Shown: positions 54,396 to 63,136, counted from the first letter of the stretch. The stretch is DNA of 64,000 bases from Peterkaempfera sp044755465 (GCF_044755465.1 NZ_JBIVRB010000001.1:1054001-1118000); one strand, 5' to 3'. The notes: generated by a model not told the origin, from the letters alone. Translations and numbers: made by a program.

Positions 54396-55055
54396 TCAGC
54401 TCTCGGTGCGGGCGACGCCGATGGGGCAGGAGGCGCCGGTGCCGCCGAGGCCGCAGTAGCCGGCGGGGTTCTTGTCCAGGTACTGCTGGTGGTAGGACTC
54501 GGCGGGCCAGAAGGGGCCGGCCGGGACGATCTCGGTGGTGATCGGGCCGTAGCCGCGCGCGGTCAGGACCGGCTGGAAGGCGGCGCGGGTGGCCTCGGCG
54601 GCCGCCTGCTGGGCGGGGGAGTGGGTGTGGATGGTCGAGCGGTACTGGGTGCCGGTGTCATTGCCCTGCCGGAAGCCCTGGGTCGGGTCGTGCGCCTCCC
54701 AGAACACCTTCAGCAACTCTTCGTACGAGACCCGGGCCGGGTCGAAGACGACGCGGACGGCCTCGGTGTGCCCGGTGAGGCCGCTGCACACCTCCTCGTA
54801 CGTCGGGTTGGAGGTGTGGCCGCCCTGGTAGCCGACCAGGGTGGTCCAGACGCCGGGCACCTGCCAGAAGCGGCGCTCGGCGCCCCAGAAGCAGCCGAGA
54901 CCGAAGTCGGCGGTCTCCAGGCCGGCCGGGTACGGGCCGAGCAGCGGGTGGCCGAGCACGGTGTGCCGGTCGGGGACGGCGAAGGCGGGCTCGGCGCGGC
55001 CGGGCAGGGCCTCCTCGGCGGTGGGGATGCGGTTCTTGAAACGGTTGAAGATCAT
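54396..55055 (-). CDS. msrA: Peptide methionine-(S)-S-oxide reductase MsrA
   Basis: 219 aa. Catalytic Cys in FGLGCFWGAERRFW near residue 55, followed by VGYQGGHTSNPTYEEVCSGLTGH, EVFWEAHDPTQ-type VFWEAHDPTQGFRQGND, QYRSTI and the C-terminal GYCGLGGTGASC with resolving cysteines. Reduces methionine-S-sulfoxide in proteins using thioredoxin. Start ATG 55055 follows AAGG. Divergent from the cystathionine gamma-synthase gene, a sulfur-metabolism neighbour. Confidence 0.95.
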   Translation of the reverse strand: MIFNRFKNRIPTAEEALPGRAEPAFAVPDRHTVLGHPLLGPYPAGLETADFGLGCFWGAERRFWQVPGVWTTLVGYQGGHTSNPTYEEVCSGLTGHTEAVRVVFDPARVSYEELLKVFWEAHDPTQGFRQGNDTGTQYRSTIHTHSPAQQAAAEATRAAFQPVLTARGYGPITTEIVPAGPFWPAESYHQQYLDKNPAGYCGLGGTGASCPIGVARTES

Positions 55056-55203
55056 GAGCGGCCTTCGGTCGGCGCGGACGAGCCGCAGCGCGGTGGACGG
55101 GTCCTGTCCTGTCCTGCGTCAACGTGCGGGGCGGAGCGGGAATTTCCGGCCCGGCGCGGTGAGCGTCGGCCCCGGCGGGTACGGCGGGCTACGCTCGGGA
55201 ACC

Positions 55204-56361
55204 ATGAGCGACCAGCACGGGCAGCAGTACGCCTTCGAAACCCTTGCCATCCATGCGGGCCAAGAGGCCGACCCGCAGACCGGGGCGGTGGTCCCGCCCA
55301 TCTACCAGGTCTCCACGTATAAGCAGGACGGTGTCGGCGGCCTGCGCGGCGGCTACGAGTACAGCCGCTCCGCCAACCCGACCCGTACCGCCCTGGAGGA
55401 GAACCTGGCGGCGCTGGAGGGCGGCCGGCGCGGGCTGGCCTTCGCCTCCGGGCTGGCGGCGGAGGACTGCCTGCTGCGTACGGTACTGAAGCCGGGCGAC
55501 CACATCCTGATCCCCAGCGACGCCTACGGCGGCACCTTCCGGCTGTTCTCCAAGGTGCTCCAGCGCTGGGGCGTGGAGTGGTCGGTGGCCAACATGCACG
55601 ACCCCGAGTCGGTCCGGGCCGGCCTGCGCACCACGACCAGGGCGCTCTGGGTGGAGACGCCGAGCAACCCGCTGCTGGGCATCGCGGACATCGCGGTGCT
55701 GGCCCAGATCGCCCGGGACGCGGGCGCGCTGCTGGTGGTGGACAACACCTTCGCCAGCCCCTACCTCCAGCAGCCGCTGGCGCTGGGCGCGGACGTGGTG
55801 GTGCACTCCACCACCAAGTACATGGGCGGCCACTCCGACGTGGTCGGCGGCGCCCTGATCACCGCCGACGCCGGGCTCGGCGAGGAGCTGGCGTACCACC
55901 AGAACGCCATGGGCGGGGTCTCCGGCCCGTTCGACGCCTGGCTGGTGCTGCGCGGCATCAAGACCCTCGGCGTCCGGATGGACCGGCACAGCGACAACGC
56001 CACCCGGATCGCGGACATGCTCACCGGCCACCCCAAGGTGGTGCAGGTGTACTACCCGGGGCTGCCGGACCACGAGGGGCACGAGGTCGCGGCCAAGCAG
56101 ATGCGGGCGTTCGGCGGCATGGTGTCCTTCCGGGTGGCCGGCGGCGAGCAGGCGGCCGTGGACGTCTGCGGCCGGGCGCAGCTGTTCACCCTCGGGGAGT
56201 CGCTGGGCGGCGTGGAGTCGCTGATCGAGCACCCGGGCCGGATGACGCACGCCTCGGCGGCCGGTTCGGCGCTCGAGGTGCCCGCCGACCTGGTGCGGCT
56301 GTCGGTCGGCATCGAGTCGGCGGACGACCTGCTGGCGGACCTGGCCCAGGCGCTGGGCTGA
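55204..56361 (+). CDS. Cystathionine gamma-synthase/lyase
   Basis: 385 aa, Cys/Met-metabolism PLP family. FETLAIHAGQEADPQTGAVVPPIY at the N-terminus, YSRSANPTRTALEENLAALEGG, DAYGGTFRLF, ETPSNPLLGIADI, VVDNTFASPYLQQPL, PLP lysine in HSTTKYMGGHSD, and SLGGVESLIEHPGRMTHA. Synthase and lyase are hard to separate by sequence; with cbs nearby, a transsulfuration lyase or dual enzyme is likely. TACGCT at 55190-55195 is 8 nt before the ATG. The stop lies in a tandem repeat. Confidence 0.92.
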   Translation: MSDQHGQQYAFETLAIHAGQEADPQTGAVVPPIYQVSTYKQDGVGGLRGGYEYSRSANPTRTALEENLAALEGGRRGLAFASGLAAEDCLLRTVLKPGDHILIPSDAYGGTFRLFSKVLQRWGVEWSVANMHDPESVRAGLRTTTRALWVETPSNPLLGIADIAVLAQIARDAGALLVVDNTFASPYLQQPLALGADVVVHSTTKYMGGHSDVVGGALITADAGLGEELAYHQNAMGGVSGPFDAWLVLRGIKTLGVRMDRHSDNATRIADMLTGHPKVVQVYYPGLPDHEGHEVAAKQMRAFGGMVSFRVAGGEQAAVDVCGRAQLFTLGESLGGVESLIEHPGRMTHASAAGSALEVPADLVRLSVGIESADDLLADLAQALG

Positions 56362-56407
56362 ACGGTCCTGGGCTGAGCGGTCCTGGGCTGAGCGGTCCTG
56401 GGCTGGG
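56353..56407 (+). repeat. 15-bp tandem units with three in-frame TGA stops
   Basis: CTGGGCTGAACGGTC (56353-56367) then CTGGGCTGAGCGGTC twice (56368, 56383) and a partial fourth. The period is five codons, so TGA recurs in frame three times after the true stop position. Confidence 0.95.
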
Positions 56408-56431
56408 CAGCGGGCGGCGGTGCCGGGCCGG

Positions 56432-56920
56432 TCAGCGGCTGGGCACCGCCGCCTCGTCCGGGGCGCCGCCGCCGGTCGAGTACGACTCCAGCGAGAGGTT
56501 GAAGCGGGCCAGCAGCTCGCAGAAGGCCTCCCGGTCCTCCTGCGGCCAGTCGGAGAGCAGCCGGCGGACCAGCTCCTGGCGGCTGCTCCGCACCTCCTCC
56601 AGCCGCTCGCGGCCCAGCGGCGAGAGCCCCAGGAAGACGGCCCGCTTGTCGTCCGGGTTCTGCACCCGCTCGACCAGGCCGGTGTCCACCAGCGGGGCGA
56701 CCTGCCGGGTCACCGTGGAGGAGTCGATCCCCATCGCCTCCGCGAGCGCCTTCACGCCCATCGGGCCCTGCCAGTCCAGCCGGTTGAGGAGCAGGAACGC
56801 CGCCCGGTCCATGGAGTTGCGCTGGGCGCCCACGCCGCCGATGCGGACCTGTTCGACCCGGCGGGCGAAGATCGCCACCTGGTACTGCAGACGGTCGTGG
56901 AGGGTGTGGTCCGTGGTCAT
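56432..56920 (-). CDS. MarR-family regulator
   Basis: 162 aa. Winged helix with LDWQGPMGVKALAEAMGIDSSTVTRQVAPLVDTGLVERVQNPDDKRAVFLGLSPLGRERL, the classic MarR recognition helix and wing. C-terminal dimerisation helices follow. Convergent with the gamma-synthase and divergent from ilvA (173 nt apart), which could be its target; no obvious palindrome was seen there. Ligand unknown. Confidence 0.9.
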   Translation of the reverse strand: MTTDHTLHDRLQYQVAIFARRVEQVRIGGVGAQRNSMDRAAFLLLNRLDWQGPMGVKALAEAMGIDSSTVTRQVAPLVDTGLVERVQNPDDKRAVFLGLSPLGRERLEEVRSSRQELVRRLLSDWPQEDREAFCELLARFNLSLESYSTGGGAPDEAAVPSR

Positions 56921-57093
56921 GGCGGCTCGCGATGTTCAGTCGGTGCTGTGCGCCTGCGGTCCTGGGGACCGGGCGCCTTCGAGGGTACGTGAGTCGACCC
57001 TGCCGGGGTAACGCTCCGAACAGCGTGAACTTCTCCCCGGCGGCACCGGGCGTCGCCCCGCGCGCGGGCTCGCCCGCGCCCTACGCTGGTTCC

Positions 57094-58311
57094 ATGCGCA
57101 GCTGGACGATCACCGTGGACGATGTGCGCGGTGCCCACAAGATGCTGGCCGGGGTGGCCCGGGTGACCCCGATGGAGGGCAGCCGCTACCTCTCCGCGCT
57201 GATCGGCGCGCCGGTCCACCTCAAGTGCGAGAACCTCCAGCGCACCGGCTCGTTCAAGCTGCGCGGCGCCTATGTGCGCATCGCCGGGCTGTCCCCGGTG
57301 CAGCGCGCGGCGGGCGTGGTCGCGGCCAGCGCGGGCAACCACGCGCAGGGCGTGGCGCTGGCGGCGTCCCTGCTGGGGGTGCGCTCCACCGTCTTCATGC
57401 CGGTCGCCGCGCCGCTGCCCAAGGTGGCGGCCACCCGCGACTACGGCGCCGAAGTGCGGCTGCACGGGCTGAACGTCGACGAGGCGCTGCTGGCCGCCCA
57501 GGACTACGCGGAGACCACCGGCGCGGTCTTCATCCACCCCTTCGACCACCCCGACGTGGTGACCGGCCAGGGCACGGTCGGCCTGGAGATCCTGGAGCAG
57601 TGCCCGGAGGTGCGCACCATCCTGGTCGGGGTGGGCGGCGGCGGGCTGCTGGCCGGGATCGCCGCCGCGGTGAAGCCGCTGCGCCCGGACGTACGGGTGG
57701 TGGGGGTGCAGGCGGCGGGGGCCGCGGCGTATCCGCCGTCGCTGGCGGCGGGCCGCCCGGTGGGCCTGGAGAGCTACGCCACCATGGCCGACGGGATCTC
57801 GGTCGGCCGGCCGGGCGATGTGCCGTTTGCCGTGGTCAACGCGCTTGCCGACGGGGTGCGGACGGTCACCGAGGACTCGCTCTCCCGGGCGCTGCTGCTC
57901 TGCCTGGAGCGGATGAAGCAGGTGGTGGAGCCGGCCGGGGCCAGCCCGGTCGCCTCGCTGCTCCAGGAGCCGGAGGCCGCCGAGGGGCCGGTGGTGGCGG
58001 TGCTCTCCGGCGGCAATGTCGACCCGCTGCTGATGCAGCGGGTGCTGCGGCACGGCATGGTGGCGGCCGGCCGGTACCTCTCGCTGCGGCTGCTGCTCAG
58101 CGACCGGCCGGGCGCGCTGGCGACGCTGCTCGGGGTGCTCTCCGGGGCGGACGCCAATGTGCTGGACGTCGCCCATGTGCGCACCGCGCCCGGCCTGGGG
58201 GTGGGCGAGGCGGAGGTGGACCTGCATCTGGAGACCAAGGGTCCGGATCACTGCGCGGCGGTGGTCTCGCTGCTCCGCGAGGCCGGGTACACGGTGCTGC
58301 GGCAGGGCTGA
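57094..58311 (+). CDS. ilvA: Threonine ammonia-lyase (dehydratase) with ACT domain
   Basis: 405 aa. PLP lysine in RTGSFKLRGAYVR near residue 52, SAGNHAQGVALAA, glycine-rich phosphate loop VGVGGGGLLAGIAAA, and Ser/Cys-rich VVAVLSGGNVDP. A C-terminal ACT-like domain (LSLRLLLSDRPGALATLLGVLSGADANVLDV) is as in the short, catabolic-type enzymes. Makes 2-oxobutanoate, the isoleucine precursor, from threonine. TACGCT lies 6 nt before the ATG (leaderless). Confidence 0.93.
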   Translation: MRSWTITVDDVRGAHKMLAGVARVTPMEGSRYLSALIGAPVHLKCENLQRTGSFKLRGAYVRIAGLSPVQRAAGVVAASAGNHAQGVALAASLLGVRSTVFMPVAAPLPKVAATRDYGAEVRLHGLNVDEALLAAQDYAETTGAVFIHPFDHPDVVTGQGTVGLEILEQCPEVRTILVGVGGGGLLAGIAAAVKPLRPDVRVVGVQAAGAAAYPPSLAAGRPVGLESYATMADGISVGRPGDVPFAVVNALADGVRTVTEDSLSRALLLCLERMKQVVEPAGASPVASLLQEPEAAEGPVVAVLSGGNVDPLLMQRVLRHGMVAAGRYLSLRLLLSDRPGALATLLGVLSGADANVLDVAHVRTAPGLGVGEAEVDLHLETKGPDHCAAVVSLLREAGYTVLRQG

Positions 58312-58399
58312 CCTGCGGCCGGTGTCCGTTGTCGGTGGGATGCGCCAAGCTGTTGCGTGCAGCGGCACCCGGGGGAGCGGGCGTATGTGCGATATTCGC

Positions 58400-58442
58400 T
58401 TGACGCGATACATCGCGTTCTGTCATGGTCGCGATGTATCGC
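58400..58442 (+). promoter_or_regulatory. Operator over the ABC exporter promoter
   Basis: GCGATACATCGCG (58405-58417) and its exact complement CGCGATGTATCGC (58430-58442) flank the space between a TTGACG -35 (58400-58405) and the expected -10. Such CGAT-rich sites are typical of PadR-like repressors of drug exporters in actinobacteria; no PadR gene is in the window. Confidence 0.68.
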
Positions 58443-58502
58443 TTTTTCCCGCGCTGCGGGGGACGTGCGCCCCACCACCGACAACGGAGGAGAGAGGACA
58501 CC

Positions 58503-59498
58503 ATGGCGCCAGCCATCAGAGCGGAGGGACTGGTGAAGTCCTTCGGGGACGTCCGGGCCCTGGACGGGGTCGATCTGGAGGTGCCCGAGGGGACGGTGCT
58601 CGGCCTCCTGGGGCCCAACGGCGCGGGCAAGACCACCTCGGTACGGGTGCTCACCACCCTGCTGCGCCCCGACGCGGGCAGCGCCGTGGTCGCCGGGGTC
58701 GATGTGCTCAAGCACCCGGAGCGGGTCCGCAGCCTGATCGGGCTCTCCGGCCAGTACGCGGCCGTCGACGAGTACCTCACCGGCCGGGAGAACCTGCGGA
58801 TGGTCGGTGAGCTGTACCAGATGCGCGGCCGGGACGCCAAGGCCCGCGCCCAGGAGCTGCTGGAGTGGTTCAACCTGGCGGAGGCCGCCGACCGGCCCGC
58901 CAAGACCTACTCCGGTGGCATGCGCCGCCGGCTCGACCTGGCGGCGGCACTGGTGGTGCGTCCGCCGGTGATGTTCCTGGACGAGCCCACCACCGGCCTG
59001 GACCCGCGCAACCGGATGGCGCTGTGGGAGGTCATCGAGACCCTGGTCGAGCAGGGCACCACCCTGCTGCTCACCACCCAGTACCTGGAGGAGGCCGACC
59101 GGCTGGCCCACGACATCGTGGTGGTCGACCACGGCCGGGTCATCGCCCGGGGCACCGCCGACCAGCTCAAGGCGCAGACCGGCGGCGAGCGGGTCGAGGT
59201 GGTGGTGCACGACCGCGACCGGATAGCCACCGCCCTGGAGGCGCTCACCCCGTTCGCCAAGGGCGAGCCCGCCGTCGAGCAGCACACCCGCCGGATCACC
59301 GTCCCGGTCAGCGGCGGCGCCCGGGTGCTGGCGGACGTCATCCGCGAGCTGGACGCACACGACATCCTCATCGACGACATCGGCCTGCGCCGCCCCACCC
59401 TCGACGATGTCTTCCTCTCCCTCACCGGCCACGCCGCCGAGGACGCCGAGGGCGGCAGCGAGACCAGCGGTACCGGCACCGGCAGAAGGGACGCATGA
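58503..59498 (+). CDS. ABC transporter ATP-binding protein (DrrA-like)
   Basis: 331 aa from ATG 58503 with GGAGGAGAG upstream. Walker A GPNGAGKTTS near 40, Q-loop region GLSGQYAAVDEYLTGREN, signature YSGGMRRRLDLA, Walker B PPVMFLDEPTTGLD, and H-loop replaced by TTQYLEEADRLA as in the DrrA subfamily. The C-terminal ~90 residues are the family extension. With the following permease it forms an exporter for daunorubicin-type or other hydrophobic compounds. Confidence 0.94.
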   Translation: MAPAIRAEGLVKSFGDVRALDGVDLEVPEGTVLGLLGPNGAGKTTSVRVLTTLLRPDAGSAVVAGVDVLKHPERVRSLIGLSGQYAAVDEYLTGRENLRMVGELYQMRGRDAKARAQELLEWFNLAEAADRPAKTYSGGMRRRLDLAAALVVRPPVMFLDEPTTGLDPRNRMALWEVIETLVEQGTTLLLTTQYLEEADRLAHDIVVVDHGRVIARGTADQLKAQTGGERVEVVVHDRDRIATALEALTPFAKGEPAVEQHTRRITVPVSGGARVLADVIRELDAHDILIDDIGLRRPTLDDVFLSLTGHAAEDAEGGSETSGTGTGRRDA

Positions 59499-59499
59499 C

Positions 59500-60354
59500 A
59501 TGGCGGCGACCACCCCTACGGCGATCGGGCACGAGATCCCGCAGCCGCGCGGCGGCGTGGTGCAGATCCTGCGTGACTCCTGGGTCGTGGCCCGGCGCAA
59601 TCTGCGCCGGATGACCCGGATTCCGGAGATCGTCGTCTTCGGCCTGATGCAGCCGGTGATGTTCGTCCTGCTCTTCTCTTATGTGATGGGCGGCGCGATC
59701 CAGGTACCGGGCTCCGGCGGCGGCAGCTCCTACCGGGAGTTCCTGATGGCCGGCATCTTCGCCCAGACGGTCACCTTCGCCACGGCCGGTGCCTCGGCCG
59801 GCATCGCGGAGGACATGACCAAGGGCCTGGTGGACCGGTTCCGCTCGCTGCCGATGGCCCGCTCCGCCGTGCTGGTCGGCCGCACCCTGGCGGACGTGGT
59901 GCAGACCGCCTTCACCGTGCTGGTGCTGGCCGCGGTGGCGCTGGTGGTCGGCTGGCGGGTCCACGAGGGCGTGCTCAAGGCGCTGGGCGCCTTTGTGCTG
60001 CTGCTCCTGCTCGGCTACGCCTTCTCCTGGATCGGCGCGCTGATCGGACTCTCGGTGCGCAGCCCGGAGGCGGCCACCTCGGCCGGTCTGATCTGGCTGT
60101 TCCCGCTGACCTTCCTGTCCAACGCCTTCGTCCCGGTCACCACCATGCCGGGCTGGCTCCAGGCCATCGCCTACTGGAACCCGTTCAGCGCCACCGTCCA
60201 GGCCTGCCGCAAGCTCTTCGGCAACCCGGGCGTGGACACCTCGCACGTCTGGCCCATGGCGCACCCGGTGGAGGCGTCGCTCGCCTGGTCGCTGCTGATC
60301 CTGGCGTTCTTCTCCTGGCTCGCGGTGCGCAAGTACCGCAATGCCATCGCCTGA
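59500..60354 (+). CDS. ABC transporter permease (DrrB-like)
   Basis: 284 aa from ATG 59500, one nt after the ATPase stop. Six hydrophobic segments in the ABC-2 pattern, starting PEIVVFGLMQPVMFVLLFSYVMGG; the cytoplasmic GLVDRFRSLPMARSAVLVGR coupling motif and SNAFVPVTTMPGWLQAIAYWNPFSATVQACR are typical of DrrB. Works as the membrane half of the exporter encoded just upstream. Confidence 0.93.
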   Translation: MAATTPTAIGHEIPQPRGGVVQILRDSWVVARRNLRRMTRIPEIVVFGLMQPVMFVLLFSYVMGGAIQVPGSGGGSSYREFLMAGIFAQTVTFATAGASAGIAEDMTKGLVDRFRSLPMARSAVLVGRTLADVVQTAFTVLVLAAVALVVGWRVHEGVLKALGAFVLLLLLGYAFSWIGALIGLSVRSPEAATSAGLIWLFPLTFLSNAFVPVTTMPGWLQAIAYWNPFSATVQACRKLFGNPGVDTSHVWPMAHPVEASLAWSLLILAFFSWLAVRKYRNAIA

Positions 60355-60379
60355 GCCGCCCCGCCGCGGCTCCACCATG

Positions 60380-60430
60380 CCGGAGGGCGGTCGCCGGCCC
60401 GTTCCATCACGGGCCGCGACCGCCCTCCGG
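60380..60430. terminator. Bidirectional terminator, ABC operon / greA
   Basis: 22/21-nt arms beginning CCGGAGGGCGGTCGC (60380) and ending GCGACCGCCCTCCGG (60430) pair with one bulged G around an 8-nt loop, between convergent genes. Confidence 0.88.
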
Positions 60431-60446
60431 CGGGTCCACGGGCGGG

Positions 60447-60944
60447 TCAGCCGGAGTAGGGCTTGGCCTCCAGCACCTTCACGGTGGCCTTCTTGCCGTT
60501 CGGCAGCTCGTAGGAGGCGTCCGCGCCGACCTTCTTGCCGTTGATGGCGGTGCCGAGCGGCGACTGCGGAGAGTAGATGTCCAGATCGTCGCCGGCCACC
60601 TCGCGGGAGCCGAGCAGGAAGGTCATGGTGTCGTCGGGGTCGCCGTCGAAGGCGACCGTGACCACCATCCCGGGGGCGACCACGCCGGAGTCCGACGGCG
60701 CCTCGCCGACCTTGGCCTTCTCCAGGAGTTGGGTGAGCTGGCGGATACGCAGCTCCTGCTTGCCCTGCTCCTCCTTGGCCGCGTGGTACCCGCCGTTCTC
60801 GCGCAGGTCACCCTCTTCACGGGCCGCCTCGATCTTCTTGGCGATCTCCACGCGTGCGGGACCCGACAGATAGTCCAGCTCGGCCTTGAGCTGGTCATAC
60901 GCCGCCTGGGTGAGCCAGGTGACGTTTTCGCTGGTCTGGGTCAC
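60447..60944 (-). CDS. greA: Transcript cleavage factor GreA
   Basis: 165 aa from GTG 60944, preceded by GAGGAG. N-terminal coiled coil TWLTQAAYDQLKAELDYLSGPARVEIAKKIEAAREEGDLRENGGYHAAKEEQGKQE with the acidic tip DLREN, then the FKBP-like C-terminal domain (VVTVAFDGDPDDTMTFLLGS, SPQSPLGTAINGKKVG). Enters the RNA polymerase secondary channel and stimulates RNA cleavage in backtracked complexes. Neighbour order greA, DUF4307, mca is the conserved actinobacterial one. Confidence 0.96.
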   Translation of the reverse strand: MTQTSENVTWLTQAAYDQLKAELDYLSGPARVEIAKKIEAAREEGDLRENGGYHAAKEEQGKQELRIRQLTQLLEKAKVGEAPSDSGVVAPGMVVTVAFDGDPDDTMTFLLGSREVAGDDLDIYSPQSPLGTAINGKKVGADASYELPNGKKATVKVLEAKPYSG

Positions 60945-61215
60945 TGGTGCTCCTCGTCGGTACTCGGCTGTACTACAAAGCAACGCCCGCTCCCGGGCCG
61001 ACGGCGCGGAAGGGGCGAAACCACGAGCGTAACAATTTCTCAGCGGTGAGGGGGAGTGGCTGACTGCGCACGGCTACCCGCCGGCTGCTGCCCGCATGCC
61101 CGCCACCAGGATCGAATATGCCCCATGGGTGTGACAACCCGGATTCCACGCCCGGCCCGGCACCGGCGCGCCGCCGCCCGGGGCCACCCCGGAGCTGGGC
61201 TACTCGTGACCCGGG

Positions 61216-61635
61216 CTACTTGTGGGCCACGCAGCCGACCAGCTCGGCGGTGGTGCCGGCCCGGACGGTGCGGATGGTGACGTCCTTCTCGAAGCTGCTG
61301 CCGGCGGCCGGCACCGCCACATCGACCTGGCCCACCACATCGCCGTCCTGCGACTGCGAGCGGAGCGTGCACACCCCGCTCACCCCGCCGCGCTTCTGCA
61401 CGGACAGATGGGCCTTCACCATCGTGTCGGACACCGGGGTGAAGGTCGGCACCTCCCCGTGCAGCCTGGTCTCCCGGACCAGATAGGAGGTGCCCAGCCA
61501 GGCGATCAGGCCCAGCATCAGCGCCCCGCATACGATGGCGGCGACCCGCAGCCGCCGATCGGCCTTGCGGTCGTCGCCGCCGAAGCGCCCGGACCCGTAC
61601 CGGCCCTCGGGGAGCTTCGGGGCTGTGGTGCTCAT
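61216..61635 (-). CDS. DUF4307 membrane protein
   Basis: 139 aa from ATG 61635. N-terminal PEGRYGSGR motif, one transmembrane helix (VAAIVCGALMLGLIAWLGTSYLV), and an extracytoplasmic beta-sandwich-like part (VSDTMVKAHLSVQKRGGVSGVCTLRSQSQDGDVVG... ELVGCVAHK) with two Cys. Matches DUF4307, which almost always accompanies mca and greA. Function unknown. Divergent from mca. Confidence 0.92.
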   Translation of the reverse strand: MSTTAPKLPEGRYGSGRFGGDDRKADRRLRVAAIVCGALMLGLIAWLGTSYLVRETRLHGEVPTFTPVSDTMVKAHLSVQKRGGVSGVCTLRSQSQDGDVVGQVDVAVPAAGSSFEKDVTIRTVRAGTTAELVGCVAHK

Positions 61636-61760
61636 CTGGATCGTTCCTTCCCCGGCAAGGCCGCGGAATGTATGGGCCCTCCAGTCCGTCACTATAGGAG
61701 GAACCGACCCCGACCGGACGCGGCGGGGCGGTACGCGAAGGATGCGGAAGGAAGCCAGCG

Positions 61761-62642
61761 TTGACTGAGCAGCTGCGACTGATGGCGGTGCACGCCCACC
61801 CGGACGACGAGTCCAGCAAGGGCGCCGCCAGCATGGCCATGTACGTCGCCCGTGGGGTGGACGTGCTGGTGGCGACCTGCACCGGGGGAGAGCGCGGCTC
61901 CATCCTCAACCCCAGGCTCCAGGGCAAGCCCGAGATCGAGGACAACATCCACGAGGTCCGCCGCAAGGAGATGGACGCGGCCCGGGAGATCCTGGGCGTC
62001 AAGCAGTCCTGGCTGGGCTTCGTCGACTCCGGCCTGCCGGAGGGCGACCCGCTGCCGCCGCTCCCGGAGGGCTGCTTCGGCCTCCAGGAGGTCGAGAAGG
62101 CCGCCGAGCCCCTGGTCCGGCTGATCCGCGAGTTCCGTCCGCATGTGATCACCACCTACGACGAGAACGGCGGCTACCCGCACCCCGACCACATCATGAC
62201 CCACAAGATCAGCATGCTGGCCTTCGAGGCCGCCGGGGACCCGGACGCCTACCCGGGGACCGGCGAGCCCTGGCAGCCGCTGAAGCTCTACTACAACCAC
62301 GGCTTCCCGATGGGCCGCATCCGCGCCCTGCACGCCTATCTCACCGAGCACGGGCACGAGTCCCCGTACGGTGAGTGGATCGAGAACTGGGAGCAGAGCG
62401 GCCGCATCGAGCGGGAGATCACCACCCAGGTCGAGTGCGCCGACTACTTCGAGGTCCGCGACCGCGCGCTGATCGCCCACGCCACCCAGATCGACCCGGA
62501 CGGCCCGTGGTTCCGCGTCCCGCTGGAGGTCCAGCGGGCGGTCTGGCCGACCGAGGACTTCGAGCTGGCCCGCTCCCTGGTCGACACCACCCTGCCGGAG
62601 GACGACCTGTTCGCGGGCGTCACCGCCGACGTACCCGTCTGA
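61761..62642 (+). CDS. mca: Mycothiol S-conjugate amidase Mca
   Basis: 293 aa. The start is TTG at 61761, with AAGGA 8 nt upstream and the sequence LRLMAVHAHPDDESSKGAASM following immediately; no ATG or GTG fits. Zinc ligands are in AHPDDE and HPDH (GGYPHPDHIMTH). TCTGGERGSILNP and DENGGYPHPDH are Mca rather than MshB features. It cleaves mycothiol conjugates of toxins to mercapturic acids and is a marker of actinobacteria. Confidence 0.95.
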   Translation: MTEQLRLMAVHAHPDDESSKGAASMAMYVARGVDVLVATCTGGERGSILNPRLQGKPEIEDNIHEVRRKEMDAAREILGVKQSWLGFVDSGLPEGDPLPPLPEGCFGLQEVEKAAEPLVRLIREFRPHVITTYDENGGYPHPDHIMTHKISMLAFEAAGDPDAYPGTGEPWQPLKLYYNHGFPMGRIRALHAYLTEHGHESPYGEWIENWEQSGRIEREITTQVECADYFEVRDRALIAHATQIDPDGPWFRVPLEVQRAVWPTEDFELARSLVDTTLPEDDLFAGVTADVPV

Positions 62643-62675
62643 CCCGGCCGGCCACCGGCAGCCAACCGTGACCCC

Positions 62676-62706
62676 GGTGGCCCGGCCGCAGCACGGCCGG
62701 GCCACC
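62676..62706 (+). terminator. mca terminator hairpin
   Basis: Perfect 13-bp stem GGTGGCCCGGCCG / CGGCCGGGCCACC with 5-nt loop. Confidence 0.82.
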
Positions 62707-62726
62707 ATAGAGAGGTGAGCACCCCC

Positions 62727-62939
62727 ATGACCGACCCCGTCGCCCTCACCCACCTGACGACCCTGGCGTTCGACAAGGACAAGGTGACCCCCGGCCTGCT
62801 GGGCTTCGTCGTCTTCGCCGTCCTCGGCGTCGCCACCTGGTTCCTGCTGAAGAGCATGAACCAGCAGTTCGGCAAGGTGAACTTCATCGAGGCCCCCGAA
62901 ACCCCCGACACCCCCACCCAGGACACCCCCACCACCTGA
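62727..62939 (+). CDS. Small single-TM membrane protein
   Basis: 70 aa from ATG 62727, whose spacing from AGAGAGGTGA is better than that of the in-frame GTG at 62715. One transmembrane helix (LLGFVVFAVLGVATWFLLKSM), a QQFGKVNF motif and a Pro/Thr-rich tail. This small protein commonly follows mca in streptomycetes; function unknown. Confidence 0.82.
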   Translation: MTDPVALTHLTTLAFDKDKVTPGLLGFVVFAVLGVATWFLLKSMNQQFGKVNFIEAPETPDTPTQDTPTT

Positions 62940-63111
62940 CCCGCCCCACCTACCCCACGCCCCCCGGGCCCCCGGGCCAGGACAGGCCTATGCCGAACCA
63001 CCTCGCCTGCGCGGGGTTCCCGGCGCTGTTCAATGCCGAGGATGCGGTTGCCCACGTGGTGCCAGTGATCTCGGTGAGGCAGTCGCACCGCGCGGGGACC
63101 GCCCCCGAGAT

Positions 63112-63130
63112 GTATAGCGTTCGCTATACT
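63112..63130. promoter_or_regulatory. Autoregulatory operator/promoter of HigBA-type operon
   Basis: GTATAGCG-TT-CGCTATAC (63112-63129) is a perfect inverted repeat that overlaps the strong -10 TATACT (63125-63130). The toxin GTG lies 6 nt further on. Confidence 0.8.
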
Positions 63131-63136
63131 CGCTCT

